From Comamonas endophytica (GTDB lineage Bacteria > Pseudomonadota > Gammaproteobacteria > Burkholderiales > Burkholderiaceae_C), in NCBI RefSeq assembly GCF_023634805.2, contig NZ_CP106881.1, forward strand, positions 1,953,501-2,017,500: a DNA stretch of 64,000 nucleotides. Direction: 5' to 3'. Positions 45,242 through 55,340 of this stretch are shown in pieces (the stretch's first letter is position 1; each line of letters starts with the position of its first letter). The notes under the pieces are model-generated. The model saw nothing but the letters and a program-made list of their open reading frames with translations. It made no database searches and was not told the DNA's origin. Position numbers and translations under genes: made by a program.

Positions 45242-46135
45242 TCAGATCAGGCCCTTGAGCAGACGCGCCATTTCCGACGGGTTGCGGGTGATCGTGAAGC
45301 CGCACTCTTCCATGATGGCGAGCTTGGCATCGGCCGTGTCGGCGCCGCCGGAGATCAGCGCGCCGGCGTGGCCCATGCGCTTGCCCGGAGGCGCGGTGAC
45401 GCCAGCGATGAAGCCGACGATGGGCTTCTTCATGTTGGCCTTGCACCACTGTGCGGCTTCGGCTTCGTCGGGGCCGCCGATTTCGCCGATCATGATCACG
45501 GCGTCGGTGTCCGGGTCATCGTTGAACGCCTTCATCACGTCGATGTGCTTCAGGCCGTTGATCGGGTCGCCACCGATGCCGACGGCCGACGACTGGCCGA
45601 TGCCCAGTTCGGTCAGCTGGGCCACGGCTTCATAGGTCAGCGTGCCGGAGCGCGAGACCACGCCGATGCGGCCCTTCTTGTGGATGTGGCCGGGCATGAT
45701 GCCGATCTTGATCTCGTCGGGCGTGATCAGGCCGGGGCAGTTGGGGCCCAGCAGCAGGGTCTTCTTGCCGCCGGCGGCTTCCTTGGCCTTCATGCGGTTG
45801 CGCACTTCCAGCATGTCACGGACGGGAATGCCTTCGGTGATGCAGATCGCCATGTCCAGGTCGGCTTCGACGGCTTCCCAGATCGCGGCGGCAGCGCCTG
45901 CGGGCGGCACGTAGATCACCGACACGGTGGCGCCGGTCTGCTGGGCGGCTTCCTTGACCGAACCGTAGATGGGGATGTTGAAGATCGACTCGCCGGCCTT
46001 CTTCGGGTTCACGCCCGCGACGAAGCAGTTCTTGCCGTTCGCGTATTCCTGGCACTTCTCGGTGTGGAACTGGCCCGTCTTGCCGGTGATGCCCTGGGTG
46101 ATGACTTTGGTGTCTTTGTTGATATAGATCGACAT
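45242..46135 (-). CDS. sucD: Succinyl-CoA synthetase alpha subunit
   Basis: TCA-cycle enzyme making succinate and ATP/GTP from succinyl-CoA with SucC. The 297-residue protein has the CoA-binding fold (ITGKTGQFHTEKCQEYANGK), YVPPAGAAAAIWEA, NCPGLITPDEIKIGIMPGHI and the phosphohistidine region (GKRMGHAGALISGGADTADA, active His near 248). It starts 20 bases after sucC with ribosome site GGAGAG, so the two form one operon. Confidence 0.97.
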   Translation of the reverse strand: MSIYINKDTKVITQGITGKTGQFHTEKCQEYANGKNCFVAGVNPKKAGESIFNIPIYGSVKEAAQQTGATVSVIYVPPAGAAAAIWEAVEADLDMAICITEGIPVRDMLEVRNRMKAKEAAGGKKTLLLGPNCPGLITPDEIKIGIMPGHIHKKGRIGVVSRSGTLTYEAVAQLTELGIGQSSAVGIGGDPINGLKHIDVMKAFNDDPDTDAVIMIGEIGGPDEAEAAQWCKANMKKPIVGFIAGVTAPPGKRMGHAGALISGGADTADAKLAIMEECGFTITRNPSEMARLLKGLI

Positions 46136-46155
46136 GTTGCTCTCTCCAGGGTCTG

Positions 46156-47316
<1,161 letters not shown>

Positions 47317-47509
47317 GAGCTGTCTCTCTCTCAGGAATGGTGGTTCACCCGGTCGCCATAATGTTGTCTGGCCGCGGGCATGGGACATGGCAGCCCGGAA
47401 ATGTATCATGCTGCGATGCACCATCCCCGGTGTAAAACTACTAACCCATATACTGGCTTTTGAGCTGCGCGTGTAGCAAAGGGCCGGGAACGATTGCAGG
47501 AGTTTTTCC

Positions 47510-48442
47510 ATGTCCAAAGTGTTCATCGACGGCGAAGCCGGTACCACGGGCCTGCAGATCCGCGAGCGGCTGCAGTCCATGCCTGCGATCGAGCTGGTCA
47601 GCATTGCACCCGAACTGCGCAAGGATGCGGCTGCCAAGCGCGCACTGATCGAGGGCGTGGACCTGGTCATCCTGTGCCTGCACGACGACGCGGCGCGCGA
47701 GACCGTGGCCGTGGTCGATGCCATCACTGCCGAGACCGGCCGCAGCATCAAGATCATCGATGCCTCCACCGCCCACCGCACCGCGCCGGGCTGGGTCTAT
47801 GGCTTTCCCGAACTCGCCGAGGGCCAGCTTGAAGCCGTCAAGGGCGCGTCGCGCGTGTCCAACCCCGGCTGCTATGCGACCGGCGCGATCGCGCTGCTGC
47901 GCCCGCTGGTCGACGCCGGCCTGCTGCCCGCCGACTTCGCCGTCAGCCTGCCCTCGGTGTCGGGCTACACCGGCGGCGGCCGCCCGATGATCGAAGCCTA
48001 CGAGGCCGGCACCGCCGCGCCCTTCGAAGCCTATGCGCTGGGCCTGGCGCACAAGCACATCGCCGAGATCCAGCGCTACACCGGCCTCACGCGCCGTCCG
48101 CTGTTCATGCCGGCGGTGGGCAACTTCCCCCAGGGCATGCTGGTACAGCTGCCGCTGCACCTCGACCTGCTGCCCGGCGCCCCGAAGGCCGCCGACCTGC
48201 ACGACGCGCTGGCCAGCCACTACGCGCGCACCGCCACGCCCGAGCAATGGGTTTCGGTGCTGCCGCCGACCGAAGACGGCAAGATGGCCGCCGACACGCT
48301 GGCCAACACCAACAAGCTCGAGCTGCGCGTGTTCGCCAACGAGCAATACCGCCATGCGGTGCTGATGGCGCGGCTGGACAATCTGGGCAAGGGCGCGAGC
48401 GGGGCGGCGGTGCAGAATCTGCAGTTGATGCTTGGAGTTTGA
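47510..48442 (+). CDS. argC: N-acetyl-gamma-glutamyl-phosphate reductase (short type)
   Basis: Third step of arginine biosynthesis, reducing N-acetylglutamyl phosphate with NADPH. The 310-residue protein belongs to the shorter AGPR branch: N-terminal [20 protein letters not shown] (dinucleotide loop), DASTAHR, catalytic Cys121 in [23 protein letters not shown], and C-terminal catalytic His in [11 protein letters not shown] good ribosome site (GCAGGAG) precedes the ATG. No other arg genes are adjacent. Confidence 0.95.
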   Translation: MSKVFIDGEAGTTGLQIRERLQSMPAIELVSIAPELRKDAAAKRALIEGVDLVILCLHDDAARETVAVVDAITAETGRSIKIIDASTAHRTAPGWVYGFPELAEGQLEAVKGASRVSNPGCYATGAIALLRPLVDAGLLPADFAVSLPSVSGYTGGGRPMIEAYEAGTAAPFEAYALGLAHKHIAEIQRYTGLTRRPLFMPAVGNFPQGMLVQLPLHLDLLPGAPKAADLHDALASHYARTATPEQWVSVLPPTEDGKMAADTLANTNKLELRVFANEQYRHAVLMARLDNLGKGASGAAVQNLQLMLGV

Positions 48443-48475
48443 GGCGCGCGGCCAATCAGGCGCGGAGGGTTTTTA

Positions 48476-48496
48476 TCCGTTCGCCCTGAGCTGAGG
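48476..48496. repeat. Degenerate remnant of the extragenic repeat
   Basis: CCGTTCGCCCTGAGC (48478-48492) followed by a sequence that no longer matches, so this copy has lost its second half. It sits between the convergent argC and recX genes. Confidence 0.6.
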
Positions 48497-48522
48497 ACTG
48501 GATGTGGGTGGGCAAGAGGGCT

Positions 48523-48984
48523 TCAGCCCGATGCCTCCTCCGGCGCCTGCCCCCCCACTACCTTGCGCACGACCTCGCCCGAAAAACCGCGGCTCGCCAG
48601 AAAACGCATCTGCTTGAGTTTTTCCTGCGGCGTTTCGGCCGGGGCGCCGAAGCGCTGGCGCCAGATCGCATGCGCGCGCTGCCATTCGGTGGCGCGCAGT
48701 TCCAGCGTGGCGGCGCGCACGGTGTCGTCGTCCAGGCCCTTGCTGCGCATTTCCTGGACCACGCGCGCCGTGCCCAGCCTGCTGCCGCGGCGGTAGGCCA
48801 CGGACTGGGCGACGCGTTCGGGGTTGATGAAATCCTTGGATTCGAGTTCGTCCAGCACGGCCGCCAGGTCCTCGCCTTCGGCGACATGGCTGGCGAGCTT
48901 GCGTTCGAGTTCGAGCCTTGAATGCTCGCGCTGTGCCAGCAGGCGCAGCGCGCGGCCCTTGAGGGAGAGGGTGGAAAAAACCAT
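48523..48984 (-). CDS. recX: RecX regulatory protein
   Basis: A 153-residue RecA modulator that limits RecA filament growth. It has the three-helix RecX repeats (ALRLLAQREHSRLELERKLA; LAAVLDELESKDFINPERVA; SRLGTARVVQEMRSKGLDDD). It follows recA by about 60 bases on the same strand; the gap contains an unusually strong hairpin (49002-49037) that should reduce read-through, so RecX would be made at lower level than RecA. Confidence 0.92.
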   Translation of the reverse strand: MVFSTLSLKGRALRLLAQREHSRLELERKLASHVAEGEDLAAVLDELESKDFINPERVAQSVAYRRGSRLGTARVVQEMRSKGLDDDTVRAATLELRATEWQRAHAIWRQRFGAPAETPQEKLKQMRFLASRGFSGEVVRKVVGGQAPEEASG

Positions 48985-49001
48985 GTGAGTGCAAAAGCAA
49001 A

Positions 49002-49037
49002 ACGGCCCTGCCGCGCAGAGCTGCGCGGCAGGGCCGT
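49002..49037 (-). terminator. Strong hairpin between recA and recX
   Basis: ACGGCCCTGCCGCGCAG, two-base loop, CTGCGCGGCAGGGCCGT: a perfect 17-bp stem starting 6 bases after the recA stop on the minus strand. The following TTTGCTTTTGC is a weak T tail. It probably works as a partial terminator and 3' stabiliser of recA mRNA. Confidence 0.85.
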
Positions 49038-49043
49038 CAGTGC

Positions 49044-50198
49044 TTATTCGCCTGCGGGTTCAGCGCTTGCCGCAGCCGCCTTGTCGGCCTTCTCGGCTTT
49101 TTCCGCGGCCTTGTCGGCCTTGGCAGGCTTGCCAGCGGCCGGGGCGGGCGTGGCGCCGGCCAGCAGCGAGACGCCCAGGCTTTCGCGCACGCGGTTCTCG
49201 ATCTCGAACGCCAGGTCCGGGTTCTCGCGCAGGAATTCACGCGCGTTGTCGCGGCCCTGGCCGATCTTCTCGCCGCGGTAGGCGTACCAGGCGCCCGACT
49301 TGTCGAGGATCTTGGCTTCGACGCCCATGTCGATGATCTCGCCTTCGCGCGAGATGCCCTCGCCGAACAGGATGTCGAACTCGGCGGTCTTGAACGGCGG
49401 GCTGACCTTGTTCTTGACCACCTTGACGCGGGTTTCGTTGCCGATGGCGTTGTCGCCCTTCTTGATCGTGCCGGTGCGGCGGATGTCCAGGCGCACGGAG
49501 GCGTAGAACTTCAGCGCATTGCCGCCGGTGGTGGTTTCGGGCGAGCCGAACATGACACCGATCTTCATGCGGATCTGGTTGATGAAGATGACCATGCAGT
49601 TGGTCTTCTTGATCGTCGCGGTCAGCTTGCGCAGCGCCTGGCTCATCAGTCGGGCCTGCAGGCCGGGCAGCGCGTCGCCCATCTCGCCCTCGATTTCGGC
49701 CTTGGGCGTGAGCGCCGCCACCGAGTCGACGACGATCAGGTCCACGGCGCCCGAGCGCACCAGGCTGTCGACGATCTCGAGCGCCTGCTCGCCGGTGTCG
49801 GGCTGGCTGATCAGCAGGTCGGACAGCTGCACGCCCAGTTTCTGGGCGTATTGCACGTCCAGCGCGTGCTCGGCGTCGACGAACGCGCACTGGCCGCCCT
49901 GTTTCTGCATCTCGGCAATGACCTGCAGCGTGAGCGTGGTCTTGCCCGAGGATTCAGGGCCGTAGATCTCGACCACGCGGCCGCGCGGCAGGCCGCCGAC
50001 GCCCAGTGCGATGTCCAGGCCCAGCGAGCCGGTGGACACGACCTGGATGTCTTCGATGACTTCGCCTTCGCCCAGGCGCATGATGGTGCCCTTGCCGAAC
50101 TGCTTTTCGATCTGGGCCAGCGCAGCCTGCAGTGCCTTGGCCTTTTCGGTGTTGGCAGCGGCGGCGGGGTTGTTGCCCTTGACAGTGGTGACGTCCAT
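49044..50198 (-). CDS. recA: Recombinase RecA
   Basis: DNA-strand exchange ATPase and LexA coprotease. The 384-residue protein has Walker A GPESSGKT (80-87), Walker [30 protein letters not shown] and [20 protein letters not shown]. The C-terminal tail is longer than in E. coli and rich in Lys/Ala ([20 protein letters not shown]), a weakly repetitive stretch. AGGAG precedes the ATG. A LexA-box-like sequence lies 60-75 bases upstream. Confidence 0.98.
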   Translation of the reverse strand: MDVTTVKGNNPAAAANTEKAKALQAALAQIEKQFGKGTIMRLGEGEVIEDIQVVSTGSLGLDIALGVGGLPRGRVVEIYGPESSGKTTLTLQVIAEMQKQGGQCAFVDAEHALDVQYAQKLGVQLSDLLISQPDTGEQALEIVDSLVRSGAVDLIVVDSVAALTPKAEIEGEMGDALPGLQARLMSQALRKLTATIKKTNCMVIFINQIRMKIGVMFGSPETTTGGNALKFYASVRLDIRRTGTIKKGDNAIGNETRVKVVKNKVSPPFKTAEFDILFGEGISREGEIIDMGVEAKILDKSGAWYAYRGEKIGQGRDNAREFLRENPDLAFEIENRVRESLGVSLLAGATPAPAAGKPAKADKAAEKAEKADKAAAASAEPAGE

Positions 50199-50257
50199 GA
50201 AAACTCCTAGAAAGCAATGATTTTGGATAGCACCGACGGTCTGTGCATACTGCCAGG

Positions 50258-50273
50258 CTGGATGCTTGAACAG
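50258..50273 (-). promoter_or_regulatory. Probable LexA (SOS) box upstream of recA
   Basis: On the minus strand CTGT-TCAAGCAT-CCAG, matching CTGT-N8-ACAG except for one base in the second half, and located 60-75 bases before the recA ATG. The same strand offers a possible -35 (CTGTTC, inside the box) and a weak -10 (GTATGC) 17 bases later, so LexA would occlude the promoter. Confidence 0.55.
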
Positions 50274-50337
50274 TAGTTTATGAGGGTTGTGTTTGCGTGT
50301 ATAGATGATTTTTAGTCAGTTTGCCTGACAATTTGCC

Positions 50338-50862
50338 ATGGCTTCTTTTCCTCCTTCCATACCTTCGGCAGTCATGCCTTCGGACTATTCCGATGCCTGG
50401 CGCCAGATCCATCTGGGCCGGCTGCTCGGGCATTCGATGCGGCGTTTCGATGCGCGCGTCATGCAGTTGATGGCGCATGCGGTCGAGGTGCCGCTGGCGC
50501 TGTCCAACCTCGCGGCACGCGACCAGGTCAGCGCCGCGCATATCCACATCACGCGCCATCTGTCGCTGGGCGGCGACCGGTTGACGGACCTGGCCGAGCG
50601 CGCGGGCATGAGCAAGCAGGCCATGGCCGATCTGGTCGAGCAGTGCCTGGCCTGGGGGCTGGTCACGCGCGAGCCCGATGCGCGCGACCGGCGCACGCGC
50701 TGGATACGCTTCACGCCCACAGGGCTGGGCTGGCTGCAGGCCTTCGAGGCCGCCGTGGCCCAGGCCGAGGCCGAATTCCGCGCCGAAGTCGGGGACGACG
50801 TGGCGACCGTGGTGGCGCTGGGGCTCGAGGCTTATTCGGCCAGCAGCGGCAAGCCGGCATGA
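50338..50862 (+). CDS. MarR-family transcriptional regulator
   Basis: A 174-residue winged-helix regulator. The DNA-binding part runs about 75-130: SLGGDRLTDLAERAGMSKQA then MADLVEQCLAWGLVTREPDA and RDRRTRWIRFTPTGLGWLQA, the typical recognition helix, and wing with the D-x-R-x-R pattern. The N- and C-terminal helices would form the dimer. It is divergent from recA and about 150 bases before a two-component pair; no obvious target adjoins it. The start at 50338 lacks a clear ribosome site; M13 is an alternative. Confidence 0.88.
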   Translation: MASFPPSIPSAVMPSDYSDAWRQIHLGRLLGHSMRRFDARVMQLMAHAVEVPLALSNLAARDQVSAAHIHITRHLSLGGDRLTDLAERAGMSKQAMADLVEQCLAWGLVTREPDARDRRTRWIRFTPTGLGWLQAFEAAVAQAEAEFRAEVGDDVATVVALGLEAYSASSGKPA

Positions 50863-51016
50863 AGTAGCCCCCAGTTCGCCCACCGCGTCTTGCCTTGGGG
50901 CGGCCTGGCGGCAAAACAGCGCGAAAACCCCAGGTCGTGCCTTGGCATCCCTCTCTAGAATGGACCAAACATCCGGCGCTCGTGCACCGCCGCGCTTCAC
51001 CGAGGGACCCATCCGC

Positions 51017-51691
51017 ATGCGCATCTTGATTGCCGAAGACGACCAGGTCTTTGCCGATGGCCTGCTGCGCAGCCTGCGCGGTTCGGGCGCGGTCGTCAGC
51101 CATGTGGCCAGCGGCAGCGAGGCCGAATCGGTGCTGATGACCTGCAGCGAGTTCGACCTGCTGATCCTCGACCTGGGCCTGCCGAAGATGCATGGCCTGG
51201 AAGTGCTGCGCCGGCTGCGCGGGCGCGGCGACGGCCTGCCGGTGCTGATACTCACCGCAGCCGACAGCGTCGAGGAGCGCGTCAAGGGGCTGGATTTCGG
51301 CGCCGACGACTACATGGCCAAGCCCTTCAGCCTGCAGGAACTCGAAGCGCGCGTGCGCGCGCTGACGCGCCGCGGCATGGGCGGCGCGAGCAGCACCATC
51401 AGGCATGGGCCGCTGGTCTATGACCAATCGGGGCGCGTGGCGACGATCGACGGCAGGATGGTGGAGCTGTCGGCGCGCGAACTGGGCCTGCTGGAGGTGC
51501 TGCTGCAGCGCGCCGGCCGCCTGGTCAGCAAGGACCAGCTGGTCGAGCGCCTGTGCGAGTGGGGCGAGGAGCTGAGCAACAACGCGATCGAGGTCTATAT
51601 CCATCGGCTGCGCAAGAAGATCGAGCACGGGCCGATACGGATCGCGACGGTCAGGGGGCTGGGGTACTGCCTGGAGAAAATCCGCGATTGA
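51017..51691 (+). CDS. OmpR-type response regulator (TctD-like)
   Basis: A 224-residue regulator with a receiver domain (MRILIAEDDQVFADGLLRSL; phospho-acceptor Asp52 in LLILDLGLPKMHG; Lys in YMAKPFSLQE) and an OmpR winged-helix domain (about 128-222; VELSARELGLLEVLLQRAGR, SNNAIEVYIHRLRKKI, TVRGLGYCL). It pairs with the histidine kinase 109 bases downstream. With a Bug-family receptor nearby, it resembles the TctD/TctE pair that controls tricarboxylate uptake; this is inference. Confidence 0.92.
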   Translation: MRILIAEDDQVFADGLLRSLRGSGAVVSHVASGSEAESVLMTCSEFDLLILDLGLPKMHGLEVLRRLRGRGDGLPVLILTAADSVEERVKGLDFGADDYMAKPFSLQELEARVRALTRRGMGGASSTIRHGPLVYDQSGRVATIDGRMVELSARELGLLEVLLQRAGRLVSKDQLVERLCEWGEELSNNAIEVYIHRLRKKIEHGPIRIATVRGLGYCLEKIRD

Positions 51692-51715
51692 CTCTGACAA
51701 ACAACCGCCCTGAAA

Positions 51716-51744
51716 TGCCCTTCGACAAGCCCAGGGCGAACGGT
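51716..51744. repeat. Extragenic repeat inside a two-component operon
   Basis: A reverse copy of the repeat (CCCTTCGACAAGCCCAGGGC then GAACGG) in the 109-base gap between the response-regulator and kinase genes. It is one of the few single copies and the only one lying between genes that appear co-transcribed. Confidence 0.75.
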
Positions 51745-51800
51745 AGAGGGGTTGCTGGTCGTGCGCCCAAAACAAGGGAGGAAGGCTCCTGGCGAAACCC

Positions 51801-53240
51801 ATGAAACTCTTCCAGCGCGAACAATATTCCCTGTTCGGCGGCATTCTCGACTGGATGCTGACGCCCTTGCTGCTGCTGTGGCCCGTGAGCCTGGGATTGA
51901 CCTGGCTGGTGGCACAGGGGCTGGCCAACCAGCCCTATGACCGGGCGCTGGAATACGACGCGCGCCTGCTGGCGCGGCAGGTGCAGCAGGGCCAGCTGCC
52001 ATCGGGCCCGGAGCACCCGCTGCGCACCGGCGCCAAGGACACCATCCATTACCAGGTGCTGGACCCGCAGGGCCGGCTGCTGGCGGGCCAGCCGGCCCTG
52101 CCGCGGCCGCCATGGACCGATGCCGAGCGGCGCGATGGCGCAGTGCAGCTGCATGACGCGGAGCTGCATGGCGTGGACCTGCGGCTGGCGGCGGTCTGGG
52201 TGCCGCTGGCGGGGCCGGACCAGCCGCTGGCGCTGGTGCAGGTGGCCGAGACCCGCGACCAGCGCAACGCGCTGGCGGGCGAAATCATCCGCGGCGTGAT
52301 GCTGCCGCAATTCGTCGTGCTGCCGCTGGCGGTGATGCTGGTGTGGATGGCGCTGGCGCGCGGCATCACGCCGCTGCACCGGCTGGAGGAGCGCATCCGT
52401 GCGCGCAAGCCAGACGATCTGTCGCCGCTCAATTTCCAGGAGGTGCCGCTGGAAGTCGCGCCGCTGGTCAATGCCGTCGACGACCTGCTGTGCCGGCTCA
52501 ATGAATCGCTGGCCACGCAAAAGCGTTTCCTGGCCGATGCCGCGCACCAGCTCAAGACGCCGCTGGCGGGCCTGCGCATGCAGGCCGACCTGGCGCAGCG
52601 CGAGGGCACGAGCACGCAGGAGCTCAAGCGCTCGCTGCAGCAGATCGGGCACGCCAGCATGCGCGCCAGCCACACCGTCAACCAGCTGCTGGCATTGGCG
52701 CGCGTCGAAGGCACGGGCACGGCGCTGGCCAAGCAGCGCTGCGACCTGGCGCGGCTGGTGATCGACGTGGTGCGCGATTCGGTACCGCGCGCGCTCGAGC
52801 GCCATGTGGACCTGGGCTATGACGGCGCCGAGCCTGGCGCTCCCGGAGTCTGGATGGAGGGCAACCCGACGCTGCTGACCGAGCTGGTGCGCAACCTGGT
52901 CGACAACGCCATCAACTACATGCCTTCGACACCCGAGCAGCCCGGTGTGGTCACGGTGCGGCTGTCGGCCGACAGCCGCGCGCGGACGCTGCTGCTGCAG
53001 GTCGAGGACACCGGGCCGGGCGTGCCCGAGGCCGAGCGGGCACTGGTGTTCCAGCCTTTCTACCGCGCGCTGGGCACGCCGGTCGACGGCTCGGGCCTGG
53101 GCCTGCCTATCGTGCAGGAGATCGCGCGCCAGCATGGCGCCCAGGTCACGCTCGAGCCGGCACGCCCTGGGCAGATGCCGCCGGGCGCGCGCTTCAGCGT
53201 GCGTTTCGCGGGGCTCCAGGTGCCGCCTGCGTCGAGCTGA
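51801..53240 (+). CDS. Sensor histidine kinase (TctE/QseC-like)
   Basis: A 479-residue kinase: TM1 at about 18-40, a short periplasmic sensor region with a 2CSK_N-like character (about 45-160), TM2 at about 165-187, HAMP-like linker, phospho-acceptor His249 in FLADAAHQLKTPLAGLRMQA, and a catalytic domain with LVRNLVDNAINYMP (N box), VEDTGPGVPEAERALVFQPF (G1/F) and GSGLGLPIVQEIA (G2). It is the partner of the upstream OmpR-type regulator. Its last 47 bases overlap the convergent LysR gene. Confidence 0.92.
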   Translation: MKLFQREQYSLFGGILDWMLTPLLLLWPVSLGLTWLVAQGLANQPYDRALEYDARLLARQVQQGQLPSGPEHPLRTGAKDTIHYQVLDPQGRLLAGQPALPRPPWTDAERRDGAVQLHDAELHGVDLRLAAVWVPLAGPDQPLALVQVAETRDQRNALAGEIIRGVMLPQFVVLPLAVMLVWMALARGITPLHRLEERIRARKPDDLSPLNFQEVPLEVAPLVNAVDDLLCRLNESLATQKRFLADAAHQLKTPLAGLRMQADLAQREGTSTQELKRSLQQIGHASMRASHTVNQLLALARVEGTGTALAKQRCDLARLVIDVVRDSVPRALERHVDLGYDGAEPGAPGVWMEGNPTLLTELVRNLVDNAINYMPSTPEQPGVVTVRLSADSRARTLLLQVEDTGPGVPEAERALVFQPFYRALGTPVDGSGLGLPIVQEIARQHGAQVTLEPARPGQMPPGARFSVRFAGLQVPPASS

Positions 53241-54213
53241 ATCGACCCAGGCCGGGCGGTGCGGACTGCGCGGCGGCAGCCAGCGCCGCCTGGCTGGCGG
53301 CAAGCATTTCGGCGCTCGATTGCGCGGCCGATTCCAGCAGCCAGTCGCGCAGCGAGACCAGCGCGCCATGGTGGGCGCGGCCCTCGGGGTAGAGGAACCA
53401 GTAGCCGAGGTGGCTGGTGTAGCCGGGCAGGGGCTCGGTGACCATGCCCGAGGCAATCTCGTCCTGCACCAGGCAGCGCGGCACCAGCGCCACGCCCATG
53501 CCGGCCATCACCGCGCGGATGATGCTCTGGAACTGGTCGAACTGCGGGCCGTCGAGGGCGCGCATGCCTTCCACGCCATGCGCCTGGCTCCATTGCGCCC
53601 AGGCGTCGGGAATGGTCACATGGCGCAGCCGGGTGCAGGCGATCAGGTCTTTGGGCTTGCGCAATTCGAGCGCACCAGGGCTGCCCCTGGGCGGAGCGAT
53701 CAGCGCCACCTGCTGTCCCACCAGATAGTGCGCGCGCGCGCCGGGCCAGTGGCCGTCGCCGAACAGGATCGAGCAGTCGAGCGTGGGACTCTCGAAATCA
53801 TAGCCATGCACATAGGGCACGAAATGCAGCGTGACCTGCGGCTCGCGCTGCTGGAACTGCGGCAGCCGCGGAATCAGCCACTTCGCACCAAAAGTGGGCA
53901 GCACCGACAGGTAGAGCGCACCGCTGCGGTCATCGCTGGTGATCAGCTCCAGCGTCGCCGCCTCGAGTTGCGACAGCAGCGCGCGCACCGCGCGTTCGTA
54001 GCGCTCGCCGGCGGGGGTCAGCGTCAGGCGCTTTCGGTTGCGCTCGAACAGCGTCACGCCGACCCATTTCTCCAGCTCCTGCACCTGCTTGCTGACGGCG
54101 CTTTGCGTCAGGTGCAGCGCCTCTGCCGCGCGCGACACACCCCCGAAACGCACCACGGTGGAGAAAGCCCGCAACAGGTGCACGGGAGGGTTGAGGCGAC
54201 GCAAACTGGACAT
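53194..54213 (-). CDS. LysR-family regulator (GcvA-like)
   Basis: A 339-residue regulator. The N-terminal winged helix-turn-helix reads LRAFSTVVRFGGVSRAAEAL, HLTQSAVSKQVQELEKWVGV, TLFERNRKRLTLTPAGERY; the effector-binding domain follows (about 95-300), with DCSILFGDGHWP and MGVALVPRCLVQDEIASGMV. It is divergent from the Bug receptor gene across an AT-rich gap of about 140 bases, which is where such regulators act, so it probably controls the receptor. The ATG at 54213 is preferred over a TTG at 54222. A Ser/Ala-rich C-terminal tail extends beyond the usual end. Confidence 0.9.
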   Translation of the reverse strand: MSSLRRLNPPVHLLRAFSTVVRFGGVSRAAEALHLTQSAVSKQVQELEKWVGVTLFERNRKRLTLTPAGERYERAVRALLSQLEAATLELITSDDRSGALYLSVLPTFGAKWLIPRLPQFQQREPQVTLHFVPYVHGYDFESPTLDCSILFGDGHWPGARAHYLVGQQVALIAPPRGSPGALELRKPKDLIACTRLRHVTIPDAWAQWSQAHGVEGMRALDGPQFDQFQSIIRAVMAGMGVALVPRCLVQDEIASGMVTEPLPGYTSHLGYWFLYPEGRAHHGALVSLRDWLLESAAQSSAEMLAASQAALAAAAQSAPPGLGRFSSTQAAPGAPRNAR

Positions 54214-54351
54214 GGCGTTCAATCACGGAGGTGGTGCAAGGATGCTTGAAAAGCTTCAATATATTCCGATTTGGAATAATAACAGGCACAGGTATTGCTT
54301 TGTCCCTGTACCGAATTCCGTTAATCTTTCTGTTCGAAAAGGAAAAAACAC

Positions 54352-55317
54352 ATGCAACGTCGTCATTTCATTGCCTCCCTTGCCGCTACAACTGTCGTTC
54401 CTGGAATGTCTTTTGCGCAGGACAATAGCCGGCCCCTGCGCATCGTCGTGCCTTTTCCTCCGGGCGGCTCGACCGACATGGTCGTGCGCAACCTGCAGGA
54501 CGTGCTCGGCCGCCTGCTGAACCAGCCCGTGGTCATCGAGAACCGCGCCGGTGCCGGCGGCTCGATCGGCATGTCCGAAGTGGCGCGCGCCACCGACAAC
54601 CTGACGCTGGGCGTGGCCACGCTGTCGACCCATGGCGTGAACCCCGCCGTGCTGAACAAGCTGCCCTATGACGCGCTCAAGGACTTCGTCGGCGTGACCG
54701 AGATGGTCAAGGCGCCGGGCGTGATCGTGGTCAACCCCACGGCCCTGCCGGTCAAGAACATGGCCGAACTGGTCGCCTACCTGAAGGCCAATCCCGGCAA
54801 GGTCAGCTACGCGACGCCCGGCAACGGCACCATCGGCCACATGTGGGGCGAGCTGTTCAAGCGCGCCACCGGCACCGACATGCTGCATATTCCCTACCGC
54901 GGCGCCGGCCCGGCCATCAATGATGTGCTGGGTGGCCAGGTGCCCGTGTATTTCGACCAGGTGGCCTCGTCGCTGCCGCAGATCAAGTCCGGCAAGGTGC
55001 GCGCCATTGCCGTGAGCTGGCCCCAGCGCCTGGACGTGCTCCCCGATGTGCCGACCTATGCCGAGCTGGGCTACAAGGACATCAACGATCCCTCGTGGTT
55101 CGGTCTGGTGGCACCCAAGTCGATGCCCGCGGCCCAGGTCGCACGCATCCAGAAGGCCGTGGCCGACGCACTCAAGGAAGATGTGGTCAAGCAGCGCATG
55201 GCGGCCCAGGGCCTGTACCCCACGGGCACTTCGACCGCTGCCTTCAGCAAGCAGATCGAGACCGAGATCGCCAAGATGAAGCAGGTCGCCGCCTACGCCA
55301 AGATCCAACTCGACTGA
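54352..55317 (+). CDS. Bug-family (TctC-type) periplasmic solute-binding protein
   Basis: A 321-residue periplasmic receptor. The N-terminus MQRRHFIASLAATTVVPGMS has a twin-arginine-like RR pair and a signal cleaved near FAQ. The mature protein starts DNSRPLRIVVPFPPGGSTDM and has VIENRAGAGGSIG, KVSYATPGNGTIGHM and HIPYRGAGPAINDVLGGQVP, the ligand-loop motifs of the Bug/TTT family, which binds carboxylates and related molecules. No TctAB membrane genes adjoin, as is usual for the many orphan Bug receptors of Burkholderiales. Confidence 0.93.
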   Translation: MQRRHFIASLAATTVVPGMSFAQDNSRPLRIVVPFPPGGSTDMVVRNLQDVLGRLLNQPVVIENRAGAGGSIGMSEVARATDNLTLGVATLSTHGVNPAVLNKLPYDALKDFVGVTEMVKAPGVIVVNPTALPVKNMAELVAYLKANPGKVSYATPGNGTIGHMWGELFKRATGTDMLHIPYRGAGPAINDVLGGQVPVYFDQVASSLPQIKSGKVRAIAVSWPQRLDVLPDVPTYAELGYKDINDPSWFGLVAPKSMPAAQVARIQKAVADALKEDVVKQRMAAQGLYPTGTSTAAFSKQIETEIAKMKQVAAYAKIQLD

Positions 55318-55340
55318 ACCTCCTAACTTCCAGTCTGCCT

